From Motacilla alba alba (lineage: Eukaryota; Chordata; Aves; Passeriformes; Motacillidae): a stretch of DNA of 64,000 bases. The stretch spans positions 5,379,685 through 5,443,684 of the forward strand of contig NC_052019.1 of assembly GCF_015832195.1 (NCBI RefSeq). Reading direction: 5' to 3'. The notes under the pieces are model-generated. The model saw only the letters and a program-made list of their open reading frames with translations, was not told the origin of the DNA and did no database searches. Both the position numbers and the translations under genes were made by a program. Shown here piece after piece: positions 1 to 12,365 of this stretch. Position 1 is the first letter of the stretch. The number at the start of each line of letters is the position of its first letter.

Positions 1-331
1 ATTTTTCCATGTGTGGAAATTCCCTGTTTTCTCCTCCAAACGCTAACAAAATCCTTGCCTCTGGCTGGCTCCACTCTCTTCATGGCTCTCTGTTATGGCA
101 CTCCTGCTTGCCCCAAGGCCCCAGGGAGAAGAGCTGGGCCCAAAACAAACGCCAGAGGTGAACGTGCTGGAGATCCAGTCCTACACCCAAACAGCACACG
201 TTCCCTCCGCTCGGGGTGCTTTTGAAAATTCCCCTCTTGCCAGTGTTGAAAAGGTTTTTGTGATCTCACAGACCTCCCCTCTCAGGCTTCCCACTCCAGC
301 GACGTGATCAAGCGGCACGTCCCACCACCAC

Positions 332-753
332 CACGTGCCCATCACCCAGAAACCTCCCTGGGTGAGCAGCACCAAGGGCACAGCCAACCTGGGGAGCTCC
401 TCCTGCACCACTGGGGGACACCTTGGGGTCTGGATAATGATAACTGCTTCCTCCTCTGATCCTATTATGGGATTGAGCTCAGCCTCACTCCAGTGGGTCA
501 CACGTGGAGCTTTGGTTTCATGAGCTCAGCTGCTCTGCAGTAGTTTCATCCTCTTCCCTCTTCAACCCAATGGCCAAATGATTTGCTCCCTGGCTGGGAA
601 GCATGGCCAGGTACAGCAGGCATAAGGGAGGTTCGTGCCAAGGGTGCACTGCTCAGTGCCCTGCTCAGGACATCCATGTCTTGCGCAAAATATTTGCGTG
701 CCCAAGCTGTCTCACACACCCAGCTAGGACATCCACACGTGGTTGTCCACGTG
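332..753. promoter_or_regulatory. cluster of four CACGTG E-boxes
   Basis: Perfect CACGTG hexamers occur at 332-337, 501-506, 736-741 and 748-753. The last two are only six bases apart and form an inverted repeat (acacgtgg, loop ttgt, ccacgtgt). CACGTG binds USF, MYC/MAX and CLOCK/BMAL1 factors. Function is inferred. Confidence 0.4.
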
Positions 754-895
754 TCAGCTGTACCCCATTTCTGTCCAGCCACAGTCACTGTTCCCCGCAG
801 GCAAGGCAGATGTGCTCCTCCCACATCTCCAACCCCTGGCCCCAGCACCCTTTGCACTGGGCGGTGATTTCTGGCTCACGCGGCCTTTGCTGGAT

Positions 896-918
896 TTGTT
901 TGTTTGTTTGTTTGTTTG
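896..918 (+). repeat. (GTTT)n microsatellite
   Basis: About five to six tandem copies of ttgt/gttt, followed by unique sequence. Confidence 0.9.
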
Positions 919-1291
919 CCGTGCGTGCTGTTTGTGTGCTGTTTGCCTGCTGAGCTTTTCTCTGCCTGCATTCAGTCCGTGGGCTGGCCTGCTCCACTCT
1001 TGGATGGCATCTCACTCACTTGCAAGCCTGTAGAGGCTGCCTGGCTCTCCTGGCAAATCCCCAGCACAACCAGGACCATTCCTAGGTGCTGAGGTGAGGG
1101 TCTTGGGGCATCCTGAGCTCCCCCACCACCTCACTGAAGCTCCAGTAGAGTTCCTCTAAAAGCTGTAAGTTTGATGACCAAATCTTGAAGCAAAAAAGGT
1201 CTGCTTTTCCAGTGGCAGCAGGAAGAAGTCTGATGGTGTCAGTACACGGAGTGGGTTATCGTGATGTGCTTATGGATGTTGTCTAAAGAGT

Positions 1292-1452
1292 TGTAGAATA
1301 GTTTGGGTTGTAAGGGACCAAACATACCACAGAATTCCAAGCCCCCTGCCATAGGAAGAGATGCCCCCCACTAGACCAGATTGCTCAGGAACCCATCCAA
1401 CCTGGCCTTGAACACTTCCAGGGATGGGGCATCCACAGCTTCTCTGAGCAGG
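1292..1452 (-). mobile_element. CR1 LINE fragment
   Basis: The plus strand reads as the reverse complement of a CR1 3' end: gtttgggttgtaagggacca, then cactagaccagattgctcag, then ccagggatggggcatccaca. It is 5'-truncated and diverged, as is usual for old avian CR1 copies. Confidence 0.85.
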
Positions 1453-4400
1453 AGACCTAAAACCACTTGGAAATCATCCAGGAAAGCCAACCAATGCTGA
1501 GTCCATCTCAGGAGACACTTGGAACCAGTCCTCGAAACCTGGATCCATTAGATGATCCAAAAGGCTCATCTCAAGACATGAGACACCAGCCATGTGCCCA
1601 GGATCACTCAATAAAACAGGGCAACAGTGAGGAACGGTCCCACCACCTCTGTGCCAAGCCAGGCTGTGCCATACATGAAATTCCCTGGGGAGGGGCTAAG
1701 CTCTGTGGTTGCACTGACCAGACCCACGCTGTGCTCTCACACTCTCCTGCAGGCACATTCCCAATTTTGTGTGAGACAGACAAGAAGACACCAAGGCTTT
1801 GAAGTTTGTCTAAGACCAAGGCAGTTATTGCTGTTATTTCCCATCTGGCAAGACTTTGAGGATCTATGGCTCTTTCCAAATATGTTTTCTGGGAATGTTA
1901 TCGCGTTAGAAACCATTTAGATATAAAACGTCACCGCTCGTGGGAAAATCTTGTTAACACGGAGCCACCAGCGGAAGCTCTTCTTAAAAATTCCTTTCTG
2001 CTTGATAAAGGCTTTCCTTATCTAAATAGTGGTTTGGTGTCCTCCCCCTGCAGGCTGGTGTTGTGTCACAGAGTCGGGGAAGCCTCTTCCTCGAAGGCAG
2101 AAGAGGAAAGTCTAGATGAGCTGCCTTTCATGCCATTGTTTTGGTGGCTGGAGCCCGTAGGGCTCGTGTTCATTATCACTGCCAGGGGAGCTGCCTGGGC
2201 TGCCCTGTCTAAGCCAAGGTGCTGCTCTGGTACTGGACCCCATGGCCATGCAGACACCCATGGCCTGGAGGCAGCATCAGCCCCTCTGTGGGCAACCAAA
2301 TTCTTCCCCTCCCTCCTTCCTCTTTCACTCCTCTTCTTCCTCTACCAGAATGAAACCAATCTGGATATCGATCATCTCTGATGCTCACACTCCTCCAGCC
2401 ACACAGAGCTGCACATAACAGCTGCTGTTTGATTTTATTTCTAATCTCTTGTCATTTTTTTTACCAAATCCCTTTAAGCCTCTTTTAAATAGCTCAGGGA
2501 CCATGAAGGGTTATTCCCCAGCTTTGTTTCTCCTTGTGGTCTGCCTTTTTCAAGCACTTTTAAATCCTTGCCATTTTTACCCTTTCTGCTCCTGTGAAGA
2601 ATTGCCTACAGCAAAAAGTTGTCTCTTCTCAACTCTTAGGGACACCTTTGCAGAGCAAGGGTCTCGCTGGTTACCTACATGAACCTGATGCTGCATTACC
2701 CTTAGCTCTAGCAAGGAGCTAAGCAAGGATTTTCCTGAGCAGGAGCTCTAGCAAGGATTTTCCTGAGCAGCTCCCAGCTTTGCAGGTAGGATGGAGATTT
2801 CAGGGCTTGCAGGCTGTGAGGTGAGCTGGTTCCCTCCTGGGAAGGGAAATGCCACTGAGGCCAGGAACAATCACCAGAACCCGGTGTCCAAGGTTGCCTA
2901 AACCAAGGTCAGGTTATTCAGGATTCTAAGGGCCCATACAGGGATATCTGGATCTCAAGCTCAAGGCCTGGTAGGTTGCAAGGGAAGTAACTTTGCAGGG
3001 TAGGAGAGTCCCATGGCTTTTAGTCTCGTGGCTTGCAGCAGAGAGGCTGAAAGCCCAGAGGTAGGTTTACCTCTCCACCCTCAGCCTACATGCCTAGACT
3101 CTGCTTCTGGTCCTTGAAAGCTTGCTGAAGGCCAGCCCTTCCTCACAGAGGGAGCACCTCGGGATGAGCAATTCAGCATGTTCCTGCAGTGCTCCACCTG
3201 CAGTGTCCTGCGGCTGCGGCCGCTGTGATCCTGAGCTCAGGGCTGGAGGCTCCCAATTACCCTGTGCACACCTACAGTGTCCAGCCTGGCAGGGACCTGC
3301 AGGAACTGAGTCCAAGACCCTCAGCCAACCTGCCCCACATGAACCACTGCTGCAGAGGAGCCGCAGAGCCTGGACAAGGCAACTCCAGCTTGCCCATTGC
3401 TTGGGAATACCTGCTGTATTTTCTAAGCCTTTCTCAGTCCTTCTCTTCCTCTTCCAAGGTGAGTCCTTGCAAAACCTGAAGGATTCACTGAAGAGCGATG
3501 CTTGCATTTTTGATTCTGCAGTTCAGTGCCCTCGAAAGAGCCCTGCAGCCACTTAGCTCATGATGACGACTGATACCAAACACTGCTTCCTCATAGTGCA
3601 AGTAAAAATAAACAACATCCTACTGTACCCACCTCTACCCAAGAAAGCACTGTAACTGGTATTTATAGATAAACAGAGATACATTGCCTGCTGGGGTCTG
3701 CTGCAGTGAATTTAGACCTGAAGATTGAAAATCCAATTGTATTTATAAATCAGCTGTGACATGCCAGTGTCATGTCATCAGCAGAAGGCAAAGGGCATGT
3801 TTACTACAAGCAAAGGCACACGCTACAGTCATGTGCATAAGCAAGTTTCTGTGCAGACAGGTTATTTTTTGCATAGTGGTTTTTTGATTTTTACATGACT
3901 TAAGGATAATGCTCTAGGAGCCTTCTTTTTTCCCTTGGTGCATTTTTTTATGGTAATATTGTTTTTTTCCCCTTTTGTGATTGACTGGAGGTTTTGTTAG
4001 GTTTTGGTTTTTTTAATGTTCTCAAGAATGTTTGTGCTTTTTTTGGCACCTTATTACAGACCTCAAAAAACCTGACTAAAACCCTGGCTGCTTCTAAAGC
4101 TCCTGCCAAAGGAATTCATGCTTCTCTAAATTTGCTGTTCACATTTCTCGTTCCAACTGATACTTTTAATAATAAATATGGTTACTAAGAATAACTGTTT
4201 ACCACGTCTGTCAGCTCCACTCTTTTATTTGGACTCAGATCTCACCCTTGGGTTACCTGCTTGTCTTGAACAAAAGTCAGCACTACGTATAGACTCTGTG
4301 GGGACCCTCCTAACAAGTTTTCTGGTGTCCTTAGGATGTGCAGCAATCAGCCAGCCTGAAAGGTGGCATGTCACAGCCTCCTACGCATCTGAGATCTTGT

Positions 4401-4949
4401 AGGTGCCAGGATTTACATGGCTGAATCCAGGCTTTTCCAATCCCCAATCCCTCTCCATGTATCGCTTTATTTCTCCTGATGCCTCTTGTCTCCGGCTCCA
4501 CAGCCAGGCTTCCACATCCATCCTCTTCTATCACGCTAGCCAAGGTCTTCTAGCTGCTTTTTTTTTCTTTTTTTTCCTTTTTTTTTTTTATCCTCTAGAC
4601 CAGGTCCTCTTATTAGATATGCCCTTTTCACTGACCCTGAATTATTGCTACCCATGGTCTTAGAAGAACAGTGCTGTTTGTTAGTCTAAGAGCACATGTG
4701 ACTACCTTCTTCCTGGCCAACACCAGAGGTTGCACCAGAGACTTTTCAGGCCAAAAAACCCTGCATTTCAGCAAAAGCTGCAGGCTCTGAATGTGATCCG
4801 TGAGGTCAGAAGAGGACAAAGGAATCATCGTCTGTTCGGGGACCTGCCGGAAGACACTAATCAGAAAGACGTGCACGAATTTATTCCTGAGCATGCAAGA
4901 GTTTCCCCGGGCAGAATCTAACCTCTGTCAGTGGCAAACATCCCATTCC
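1453..4949. other. no gene recognised
   Basis: Mostly unique, CpG-poor sequence with T-rich tracts (3840-4060 and 4558-4590) and the small duplication at 2704-2771. Open frames here are short, overlap on both strands and resemble no family I know. Confidence 0.6.
2704..2771 (+). repeat. short tandem duplication
   Basis: The words agctctagcaagga and aggattttcctgagcag each occur twice in 68 bp. The first copy holds an extra 12-base insert (gctaagcaagga-like). Confidence 0.9.
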
Positions 4950-5120
4950 CGCTGCCAGCAGGAGCCGGGATTTTAATGCCCGGGATTTTCACCGCAGCCC
5001 GCCGGGAGGGAGCGGTGCCCGGCCGAGCCTGCCTGGCGGCGGGAGCGGGACGCTAATGGGGAAGGGCATCCCGGTCCATAGGGGTCTGGGCTGCAGGAAA
5101 GTTCCCAGCTCGGCGGCTCT
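4950..5120. promoter_or_regulatory. small CpG island, no assigned gene
   Basis: Dense CpG words (gcccgccggg, gcccggccgag, ggcggcgggagcggg) stand out from CpG-poor flanks. This could be an unannotated promoter or an enhancer of developmental type. No splice-linked coding exon was recognised next to it. Confidence 0.5.
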
Positions 5121-5311
5121 TTAGGGTTTGCAACAATTTGCAGATTAGTGTTGGCACTTCCAAGGCTGGGCTGGCAGCGAGACCTTTAACCAAGACAGAC
5201 AGATTCCCTGCTGCGGCACTGTTCAGCGGGCTTAAATGGAATAACGACGTCTCTCCAGCTTGGGTGATATTGGGTCAATCTTTTTCTGTTTCACTGTGTT
5301 TCCACCCCCCT

Positions 5312-5336
5312 CCCCATCCCCATCCCCATCCCCATC
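5312..5336 (+). repeat. (CCCCAT)n short tandem repeat
   Basis: Four perfect copies of the hexamer ccccat within a pyrimidine-rich stretch next to a CpG-rich segment. Confidence 0.9.
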
Positions 5337-5403
5337 CTCCCCCCGCCGCAGGTCAGGGCTGTCGGGAGGGCTGAGCGCTGCCGCTCCTCTGCCTTTGTGC
5401 TTT

Positions 5404-5427
5404 GGGAGCTTGGGGAGGGAGGGGGGA
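5404..5427 (+). other. potential G-quadruplex
   Basis: Four closely spaced runs of three or more G occur on the plus strand (ggg, gggg, ggg, gggggg, separated by 1-5 bases). It lies at the right edge of the CpG-rich segment around 5.0-5.4 kb. The motif is seen directly; folding is inferred. Confidence 0.5.
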
Positions 5428-6220
5428 TCATTTTTATAACTCTTTGTACCAACGCAAGCAGAGCTAATGGTAAAAGGCAATCAAATCTTCTGCTCCAAGG
5501 CATAAGCTGGTTGCCTGCAGGGTCAGAGAGGAATTTTGCCCTCCCTTCTCTCCTGGGTTCGGAGGCTGCTCGGCATCAGCACAGATTGTGCTTCACCCCC
5601 AAAAAAGTCTCTTGTTCTTGCAATTCTTTCTTATTTTTGCTGAGAAAAATGACATAGGGAATGAATGGTAAGTGCTTATGGAGCCCCCAAGGAAGCTTCC
5701 CATTAGCACCTACAGCAAGTAGGGTTGGGGGAGCTGCTCATGGCTTTGCTGGACCTTGGGGCAAAGCATCAGGTTGCCTTTCCTCTAGGGGTTTTTGACT
5801 GCCTCCCTCTGATGTGTTCTCCCTCCATGGCACAGTGGGAGCTTTCTGCCTTTAAGTCCTTTCTTTTCAATTCCAATTCCCTATGGGTGCTGGCTGTACT
5901 CAGACTAAACATTTCTGTGTGCCTGCCGGGTGGAAGCCTTGGGGTGGGAGATACCCCCACCTCCACCCTGGCGTGCCAGCCTGACCCCTTCCCTGGGGAG
6001 CTGCTCGCCTTAGCTTGGGTCAAGGCAATCCAGCAAGACACAGGGCAAAAAATGCAAGCAGGCACAAGCAGAGAAACAACCGTTGGGGAGGCAGGAGTTC
6101 AGAGGTAAGCCGGCTGTCCTCGGGTAACAAACTCCGGGCCACCCACATCAGAGCACCAACCTCAGCTCCCTCCCAGCAGAAATGACCGGGGCAAATCCCA
6201 AAGGCAGAGCCAAGGCGTAA

Positions 6221-6989
6221 GACACACACACTCACACTCACACAGAGACACACAGACACACAGACACACTCACACACTCACACAGAGACACGCAGACACA
6301 CTCACACACTCACACAGAGACACGCAGACACACTCACACCCACAAAAACACACACAGACACACAGATACAGAGACACAGAGACCCAGAGACGCACACACA
6401 CAGACACACACACACAGAGACACACAGACACACAGACACACTCACACACACACACACTCACTCACACACTCACATTCACACAAAAACACACACAGACACA
6501 CAGATACACAGAGACACAGAGACACGCACACACACAGACACACAGGGACACAGAGACACACAGACACACTCACACACACACAGAGACACAGAGACACAGA
6601 CACAGAGATACACAGATACACAGAGACACACAGACACACAGACACACACACACACACAGAGACACAGACACACACACACTCACACACACATACAGACACA
6701 GACACACACACATACAGTGACAGAGACACACACAGACACACACAGGGACACAGACACACACAGACAGACACAGAGATACACAGATACACTCACATACTCA
6801 CACACACACAGAGACACAGACACATAGACACACACTCAAACACACACCCAAACACACACACAGACACACTCACACTCACACACAGTCAGACACACACCCA
6901 AACACACACACACAGCCACACATACACACTCACACATTCACACACTCTCACACACACACACTCTCACACACACCCACACACTCACACAC
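6221..6989. repeat. 770-bp CA/GACA-type microsatellite
   Basis: A nearly uninterrupted array of cacaca, gacacaca, cagagaca and cactcaca units. The plus strand contains only scattered t and is almost free of long unique words. It produces long artificial minus-strand frames of repeated VCVC/LCVS residues, which are not genes. This is unusually long and compound for a single CA array. Confidence 0.97.
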
Positions 6990-7211
6990 CCCTATCCGCA
7001 CGGCCTCGCAGGAGAAGAGCCAGCACCAAAGGCATCACGGCCTCTTCTCCTGAATCCCCAGGATGCCAGGCTGGGGGGATGAAGGTGCAGGATGGCTTCA
7101 TTCAGGCCCCCTCCTGGCTCTCAGCACCCCCTTTTACCCGCCCCCCCCCAGACTCGTGGAGGGGTAAGCCCACTGCAGCCACCTCCCAAAAGAAAGAAAA
7201 CATGCACTCAC

Positions 7212-7235
7212 AAAAAAAAAAAAAAAAAAAAAAAA
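7212..7235 (+). repeat. poly(A) tract, 24 bases
   Basis: Uninterrupted A run. No coding retrocopy is recognised on its left, so it is not taken as the tail of a processed pseudogene. Confidence 0.9.
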
Positions 7236-8339
7236 GGCTGGCAAATTTCTTGCCTTTTTTTTTTCCTTCTGTTGCGTTCTGAAACCAATAATTAAATTTA
7301 AAAAATAACCCAACAACAATTAACGCAAATTAAGTGTGAGGTCTAAGCTACCGGCAGAAGTTTGATTTGAAAAGAGCAAAGCAAGCAGTTCTGGCTGGGA
7401 GCTCTGATAGTTTGCCTGGTACAGATGGCCAGAGAGGCAGAGTGAGGGATGGAAGGAGGGAAAGGGGGTGAGAAGACATGGCTAATGTGGGGTATGAGCC
7501 CCAGATTGCAGGAGACGCTCTGGAGTGGCATGTGGGTTACAGCAGAACTTTTATCCTCTCAGATTGCACCAAAGGAGCATTGGGGTGGCTGTGGCCAAGA
7601 GGCACTGGCTCCACTCCACTGTCTTCATCATGCTCAAAATCCTGCCCAAAATAAGGCAGGATTGCCCCAAAATCAGAGCTCTCAGACCAAGAGGGGCAGG
7701 GAGAAATGCTCGCAAGCGTGCTTGCACCATCCACCCCTGCTAAGCATCTTTTTGAGATATCATTTTCTCCTGGGTAAAAATCCCGCTCTCCCTTCCCAAT
7801 CCTGCCCATCTGCCCTCCTACCCTCCTGGGGAAAGTCTGGTGCCTTTCAGGTCCCAGCCACTAACAAGGGTCCTGCCAACACACAGCTGTGTCCCCCCAT
7901 GCTACAGCCTGCAGCTCACCCCTTTGGCGTGGGGGGACCCCTGTGTCACTGCAGGGACATCTGTGTCTCCCTCAAGGTTCAGAGGGGCTTGTGGCTGCCA
8001 GCCCCCAAAATTCATCATTCATTCTAGGTCTGGACAATAGACTGCTTCCCAGGGGATAAACCCCCACAGTCTGTCCTTGAGGACAGCCTTTTAAAAGAAC
8101 CCCGAAATTGTTCTTATTTCTCATTTAACTGGGTCTCTCTGTCCACCCCAAATCCTCTCCTGTCTGAGGAGAGGGAGGATTGAAAAGCCCCCTTTTCCCT
8201 CCTGGCTGACCACCTCGGGTGTTTTTCACTGGACAGTCCCAGAACCGCAGCATCCAGCATCCCATTTTCTCGGGATTTGAGATCTTCGGGGGGTGACCCT
8301 AAAGAAGCCACCGGGTATTTTGGCAGCAAGCTGGCTCAG

Positions 8340-8720
8340 AGCTGCCAGCTGCTTCCCCCCACGGCCCCCCCTGCCCTCCGCAGCTCCCTCCCCGTGTCCC
8401 CCACCCACGGCCCCTGGCCGGGGGAGCCGCGGCGCGGCGCAGCCTGCCCAGGGCTGGCAGGGCTGAGCCTCCAGAGAGAGAGAGACATCAAAGTCTCCCC
8501 TGGAATGTGTGTGGCTCTGCCGCGCTGCGAGAGAGATACGGAGCCAGGGATCATGAAAGAGATACTGCGATGGTTATCGGCCCATCAAATCAAGGGGAAG
8601 CTGCGCGTCAGGCTTGCCAACAATACCTGTTATTGTTCCTCCCCTGTGCGGCACTTTATTAAGCGCTATAATCATTTTAATATTCATGCATCTCCGCAGC
8701 CATTCCACCCCCCACCCCCC
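8340..8720. promoter_or_regulatory. CpG-rich block followed by a conserved-looking element
   Basis: At 8400-8460 the sequence is CpG-dense (gggagccgcggcgcggcgca). From about 8550 to 8700 it becomes AT-rich, with intact CpGs and homeodomain/TCF-like words (catcaaag near 8486, cccatcaaatcaa, ttattaagcgc, attttaatattcatgcat). Such composition, free of repeats, is typical of vertebrate conserved enhancers. Conservation itself cannot be seen from one sequence. Confidence 0.4.
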
Positions 8721-9276
8721 CTTCTCCTCCTCTGTGCTTTTCAACATATTCCACATTGGAAAGTGCCTTTCTTGCATTTCCTGGGAACTGGCTTTCCCTC
8801 CGGGCAGCAGGTGTTTCAGTCCGCAGCGCCCAGGAACGTCCCTCTCCGCAGCAGGAAAAGGGGATTTTCTCGTGGTCTTTTGCTGCGCTCTCCCTGCACC
8901 TCCATCCATCCACCACCGCCCCCTTTTCCTCCAAGTGAAAGCTAATTAAGCACCACCCTGCTCAAATGATGGCATTGTTTCACTCTCAGTGGGAGAGAGA
9001 ATCTTGAAGTCCTTGTCCAGGCAGTGCTCCCACTCCAATGGGGTGTGTGCTCCCAGGAAATCCCCTCCACCTCCGGGTGGCTCAGGAGTGGCCCGAGGTG
9101 TCCCTGCAGGGATGCTGTGAGGCAGATGAGCTCCACTGGCTGTACCAGCCTTGGGATGAGCAATTCCAGGCACAACAGCAAGGTCCCTCTGCCCATTCAC
9201 AGGCTCTCCAGGCTTCGTTCCTCAGCATAGAAAACAAAACTGTCCGTGGGGTGTGTCTAAGTGTGGGTACCCCACA

Positions 9277-9770
9277 AATCATAAAATCACTGAATGGTTT
9301 GAGTTGGAAGGGGCCATAAAGATCATCCAGTTCCAATCGCCAGCCATGAGCAGGGACACCTTCCACTAGATCAGGTCACTCAAATCCCTATCCAGCCTGA
9401 CTTTGGACACTTTCAGGAATGGGACAGCCAAAACTTCCCTGGGCAACCTGTGCCAGGGCCTCACTATACCACAATAAAGAATTTTTTCCTAATATTCAAT
9501 CTAAACCTGCCCTCTGTCAGTTTGAAGCCGTTTCTCCTTGCCCTGTCACTACATGCCCTGGTAAAACACCCCTCCCCAGCTCTCCTGTAGCCCCTTTTAG
9601 ACACTGGAAGGTGCTGGAAGCTCTCCCTGAAGCTTCTCCAGGCTGAACAATCACAGGTCTCTAATCCTGTCTCCACAGCAGAGGTGCTCCAGCCCTCTGA
9701 GCATCTTTGTGGGGTTGTAGCAACAGGTCCACATCCTTCTGATGTTGGGGACACCAGAGCTAACCTGGTC
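9277..9770 (-). mobile_element. CR1 LINE 3' end, about 0.5 kb
   Basis: This is the longest CR1 copy in the window. The plus strand runs from aatggtttgagttggaagg through gcaacctgtgccagggcctc to the region antisense to the end of the reverse-transcriptase ORF. Minus-strand fragments such as RNGFKLTEGRFRLNIRKKFF are typical of the CR1 ORF2 C-terminus. The frame is broken into pieces and the copy is not functional. Confidence 0.92.
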
Positions 9771-12069
9771 CCACTGCTCCTCAGCACCAGGATAAGCCAA
9801 CCCAGCCAAATCCTCATCCCAAACCAGCCCAAAATCCATGCTCACCACCTCCATCCTCTTGCCCATCCCTGGAGCAGAGGCAGCTTGGCATCTTTCCTGT
9901 GGATGGTGACCATCGTGCTCCTCACAACAGGTTCAAGTGGCAGGATGTTTATTTGGGGATTACAGTCCCTAGAAATACCTATGACATGGAGATTTATTTT
10001 GTGGTGTCCCGTCTGTTCTGGGCTGGGCAGGGTTTTCCCAGGAGTGGAAGTGCCTGTCACTGGATCCCTGGGAACAGCAGCATGATCCACTGCTCTAAGT
10101 CCTTGAGAAAACAGCAAATTTGGGAGTTGTTTCTTGGGCAAATACTGCAAAAAAAACCCTCCTTCAAATGGCTTTAAGAGATTAGCTGCAGATAAGGGAG
10201 GAGAGGTGTTGCAGCTGGCAGGCAAAGGCTGCTGCTGGGGATATTAGGGGTAATTTGGAGAAGAGGCTCCAAGCCTGATGCTGTTCTGTTTCACCCCTCT
10301 CCTGGAGACTCACAGTGCTGTTTTCCTCCTCCCTGGCCCAGCTGTGATCCAACACAAAAAAATGGGGCCACATACTGCTGCACTTTCCCCAGAGACCCCA
10401 CCCCACCAGGACTGGTGACAAGGTGAGGGACACTTCAGCAAAAACCAAAGTCCAGCAGCAGCCCCTCCACCTGGCTTCCAGTTCCCCACAGAGCCCACTG
10501 CTTATCCCAAAGTTTACTTTCATTTTGAGGCACCTAAATTAATTTTTAAACTCCTTCCTCAGTTTAGTTAACTGAGTGTTTTCACTTGTAAATGAGATGG
10601 GGAAAAGGTACCTCTGAAATCATTAGAGTGAAATTAAAATTTAAAAAAAGGTATGGTGGGATAATTGCCTAAATTCCCCCGAGTAACTTGGGATCCCTTC
10701 CAAACCCAGCTTTTTGGTTACCCTATTTGAGTGGAATCTTCCCCTGTTTGGAGTATTCAGAGCACCTGTGGTGAAGGATGTATGATCAGAGCCCAGTGGG
10801 GGCAATGGAGGCATGCAGGGGGACCCATGAGCGGCCAGGGGACAGCACAGCCTGCCTGGGCCAGGGAAGGGTGACCATGTACCACACTCCAGGGACAAGC
10901 TCAGGGTGACCCACCCCAAAACAAGACAAGAACTTCCAGGAGGGTCAGTTTTTGGTCTGGAGAACACGTCCCACTTGTGCCTGCCCAGCAAAGCCCCTGT
11001 TCCAAGGGCTGCTCTGAGCCCGGTGCCCAGCCCACCCTGGCACAGAGCAGGGGTGCAGGATGTGACCCCAGCTCCCTCAGCTGCTGCTGAGGAATGCACA
11101 GCTGGGGCTCCCTGGCAGGGCTCTGAGCTGCTGTGGAGTTCCCCCGAGTTCAAAGCTCTGCTGCTGACTTTGTACCCCGCTGGAAAACACTTCCCCTCGC
11201 CTCCTTCCGGGTGAGATTTCATAGCTGCAGGAGAGAGGCCTTTTCATCATTTAGCCTCAGCCTTTCTTTTTTCTCTCTTCCCCCCCACCTCATTTTCTTT
11301 TTTTGGTAACAATATCCTCTACAGAAAGGAAACAAACAAATTAACTGCTGGGTCTCCAGGCTGAGGCAGCCTCACCCACACACAGCAGCCCTTGATCCCC
11401 AAAGTGCTGCATCCCCTGCTCCATCCCACGGGCACGGCAGAGCCCATGGGGGCAGAGGGGGTTTTGCAGCTGTGTGGAGCCCCACAAGCCCCATGCCAGA
11501 GCTCAAGGTCAGGAGGGGACAGCTTTGCTGGAGCAGAGGGGTTCAACCCAGGGCTTGGCATCAAGGGTCGGGGATCTACAAGGCTGGTGTGCAAACACGC
11601 CTCTGCTTTGTTCTCCTTCTCCCACAGGGATTCTCTTGGGAGCACGGAAGTTATTGGGTCTTTTTCCTTAGAAGGCAGCATAAGTGATGCTGGGTAGCTG
11701 AGCACAACTGTGATAGTCACACCCTGTGTCTGGTTGCAAAGCAGCACAAACCTGAAGGGACACCAGAGGCTGCTGGGTGTCCTGTGTCCTCCTGCCCACC
11801 CCACCCACCAGCAAAAGCCACTTGTGAGGCACAAGCCACCTACAGGCAAGTCTCTTAAAATTGCCACCAAAGGCACGGCCACCAGGGAGAGGAGAGGCAC
11901 TCAGGAGCCCTCACACCCCAGCAGAGGTCATGCATGAGGCTTCAGGAAAGCGTTCAGGGATGTTCCATAAGCCACCACAAAGGGATTGAGTCCGGGCATA
12001 ACAGAGATTTGCAGGCAAAGCTGAGTCCTTGGAGCAGGCAAGGTGACAGGAAAGGTGGTATTCTAAACA
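9771..12069. other. no gene recognised
   Basis: Unique sequence of moderate GC between two CR1 fragments. Frames up to 193 codons occur on the minus strand (about 10641-11222 and 11319-11900), but their composition (Pro, Ser, Gly and Cys-rich, with no recognisable domain) is typical of chance frames in GC-rich avian DNA. Confidence 0.6.
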
Positions 12070-12365
12070 TAAAATCATAGAACCATTTAGGCTGGAAAAG
12101 ACCTTCAGGATCATCAGGTGTTAACCCAGCGCTGCCAAGGTCACCACTAAAATGTGTCCCCAAGTGCCACATCCACACATCTTTTACATCCCTCCAGGGA
12201 TAGTGACTCCACCACTGCCCTGGGCAACCAGTTCAAATCCCTGACAAACCTCTGAAGAAATTTTTCTAATATCCAAGCTAAACCTCCCCTGGCACAACTC
12301 AAGGCCATTTCCTCTTGTCCTCTGATGCAAAATACCAGATTATTCCCACAGGTGCTCCTGTGCCT
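12070..12365 (-). mobile_element. CR1 LINE fragment, second subfamily
   Basis: The plus strand has aaaatcatagaaccatttag, then cagcgctgccaaggtcacca, then agtgccacatccacacatc, then tccagggatagtgactccac. This is a CR1 subfamily distinct from the copy at 9.3 kb. It is truncated and diverged. Confidence 0.9.

Noticed and set aside
6020..6789. Cysteine/valine/serine repeat 'proteins' on the minus strand
   Set aside because: Pure translation of the CA/GACA microsatellite.
7212..7235. Poly(A) run considered as the tail of a processed pseudogene
   Set aside because: No retrocopied coding sequence is recognised immediately upstream and no flanking target-site duplication was seen.
9464..9866. Minus-strand frames of 70-122 codons considered as a gene
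   Set aside because: They are the broken end of the CR1 reverse-transcriptase ORF.
10641..11900. Two 193-codon frames on the minus strand
   Set aside because: No domain, no good splice or promoter context, and biased Pro/Ser/Gly/Cys composition, as expected by chance in GC-rich DNA.
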